DNA from: Polytrichum commune
Taxonomy: Eukaryota > Streptophyta > Polytrichopsida > Polytrichales > Polytrichaceae
Length of the DNA: 64,000 nt
Direction of reading: 5' to 3'
Assembly: GCA_950295325.1 (NCBI GenBank)
Contig: OX485803.1
Location: 33,159,554-33,223,553, forward strand
Positions 63,001-64,000 of the stretch are shown piece by piece; the first letter of the stretch is position 1, and each line of letters starts with the position of its first letter. The position numbers were made by a program, and so were the translations under genes. Below the pieces are notes generated by a model, which made no database searches, was not told the DNA's origin, and was given only the letters and a program-made list of their open reading frames with translations.

Positions 63001-63285
63001 GAGTTGATTCTTTCGCGTGCAACATTTTCATGTTTGGTAAGCTTTTGGTGCATGCTCAGAGTTGGTGTGGGGGTTTGAACAAAGAACACTCTACATCAGT
63101 TCATTGAGGGCCAAACTTGTTTTTAGCACCTCTTGGCATACAAATATGAGTTTTGCCCTCAATGAACTAATATAAGATTTTTTATGTTGAAAACCCCACA
63201 CCAACTCCAAGAATCCACCAAATTTTTATCAAACACAGAAAGCATTGTATGCAAAACAATCAACTCCCAACCAAAAGTCCCATTA
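63001..63285. mobile_element. Hairpin foldback element (MITE-like), about 285 bp
   Basis: Two arms of about 125 bases are imperfect reverse complements across almost the whole unit. Left-arm blocks GAGTTGATTCTTTCG, GTTTGGTAAGC, GAGTTGGTGTGGGGG and AGTTCATTGAGGGC meet their complements at 63253-63275, 63223-63233, 63187-63206 and 63154-63168. The loop (about 63115-63150) carries AGCACCTCTTGGCATA. A half-copy lies in intron 6 of the arogenate dehydrogenase gene. Target duplications are not clear. Confidence 0.75.
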
Positions 63286-63289
63286 TATC

Positions 63290-64000
63290 AAAGAATAACT
63301 TTAACAACTCATTTTTTAAGATAAAAATATGCTTAAGTGATGATATTCATTACCTTTTTTTCCCATTGGGGACAGTGAAAGGGGACTGTTGCATGAGAGC
63401 CTCTTATCAATCCATGTTTGTGGTTGTTTCATTTCAAATGTATCTCACTAGACTAATGCGGGGGTCTTTGAAGTTAATTTTGATACCAATTTATCTCCTA
63501 GAATTAAATTATGACCTACAAACTAATTGAGGGCATTTGCATTGGATAAATGAAAGGTTCATACATGTGCAATAAGGCCCTTCTACTCTTGGGATTTTGC
63601 AAAATGAATTGTCAACACAGGGGGTCGCTCCATTGTCAAGTTGAACACCACGTGCAAACAAAGTTCGCTACCCCTATATTACATGCCATAGATAATTTTA
63701 AATTTTATGATATTTTTTCAACATATATATAACTATTTATAGTATCTTTTGCATATATTTTTTGAAATTTTTGGTCATCTTTATATTTTGTAGTAATTGT
63801 TTTAGTTCAATTTTGCATCATTCTAGTTAGAAACGGTATGTCTTATTTTTTTTAAATAAACAAATCAACAAATTTGGTTACCATTTTCTATTATGTAATA
63901 GATACCGTGTATATCTACTCTTGAAAAAAAATTGATTAAATTTTGACCCATTTTGGTGATGCTTTATGTAAAAAGTAGATTGTTTTTGTTCGCATGCGGT
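63290..64000. other. Intergenic, no gene seen
   Basis: Very AT-rich toward the window edge, with only short open frames and nothing recognisable. Confidence 0.4.

Overview
This window looks like nuclear DNA of a land plant. It is AT-rich, its genes are split by GT-AG introns, and they encode a plastid arogenate dehydrogenase, an AUX1/LAX auxin importer, a PHIP1-like protein and a plant-type beta-adaptin. It also holds a plant-type tRNA-Val(AAC), a telobox promoter motif, and copia, PIF/Harbinger and pogo-like transposons. The species cannot be fixed from the sequence. The element mix, including a LINE with an apparent restriction-like-endonuclease tail, would fit a non-flowering lineage, but that is inference.

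Layout. 1-3.7 kb: no gene; a Tourist-like MITE with TAA target duplications and one copy of a dispersed repeat (family A). 4.06-8.11 kb (+): arogenate dehydrogenase, 7 exons, 436 aa. 8.1-16.7 kb: gene-poor, with a copy of repeat family B near 9.1 kb and one weak orphan exon near 15.6 kb. 16.7-19.68 kb (-): PHIP1-like RNA-binding protein, 4 exons, 502 aa. It is divergent from a small conserved 101-aa protein at 21.86-22.16 kb (+), with a telobox between them. 22.67 kb: tRNA-Val. 24.53-33.11 kb (-): beta-adaptin, 16 exons, 894 aa, no frame breaks, with a family B copy in intron 11.

34.5-55 kb is a transposon graveyard. It contains a PIF/Harbinger element of about 5.0 kb bounded by TIRs and TTA duplications (34480-39494), with both ORFs decayed and an internal minisatellite. 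Next is a decayed LINE (40.3-46.5 kb) with reverse transcriptase, RNase H and a CCHC plus endonuclase-like tail, split by a family A insertion. Then comes a copia element (50937-54783) with about 270-bp LTRs, whose gag is split by a 654-bp pogo-like element flanked by TA. An inverted pair of repeat family C flanks the copia element. 56.42-60.38 kb (-): intact AUX1/LAX auxin influx carrier, 8 exons, 481 aa, with a CT-rich leader. 61-64 kb: no gene; a hairpin foldback element at about 63.0-63.29 kb, half of which also lies in an intron of the arogenate dehydrogenase gene.

The five protein-coding genes are functionally unrelated (tyrosine synthesis, RNA binding/cell plate, an unknown small protein, vesicle coat, auxin import), as expected of an ordinary plant nuclear locus. 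I joined their exons by hand; for the four multi-exon genes all phases close and total coding lengths divide by three. The most unusual content is the nested mobile-element block, not a cooperating gene cluster.
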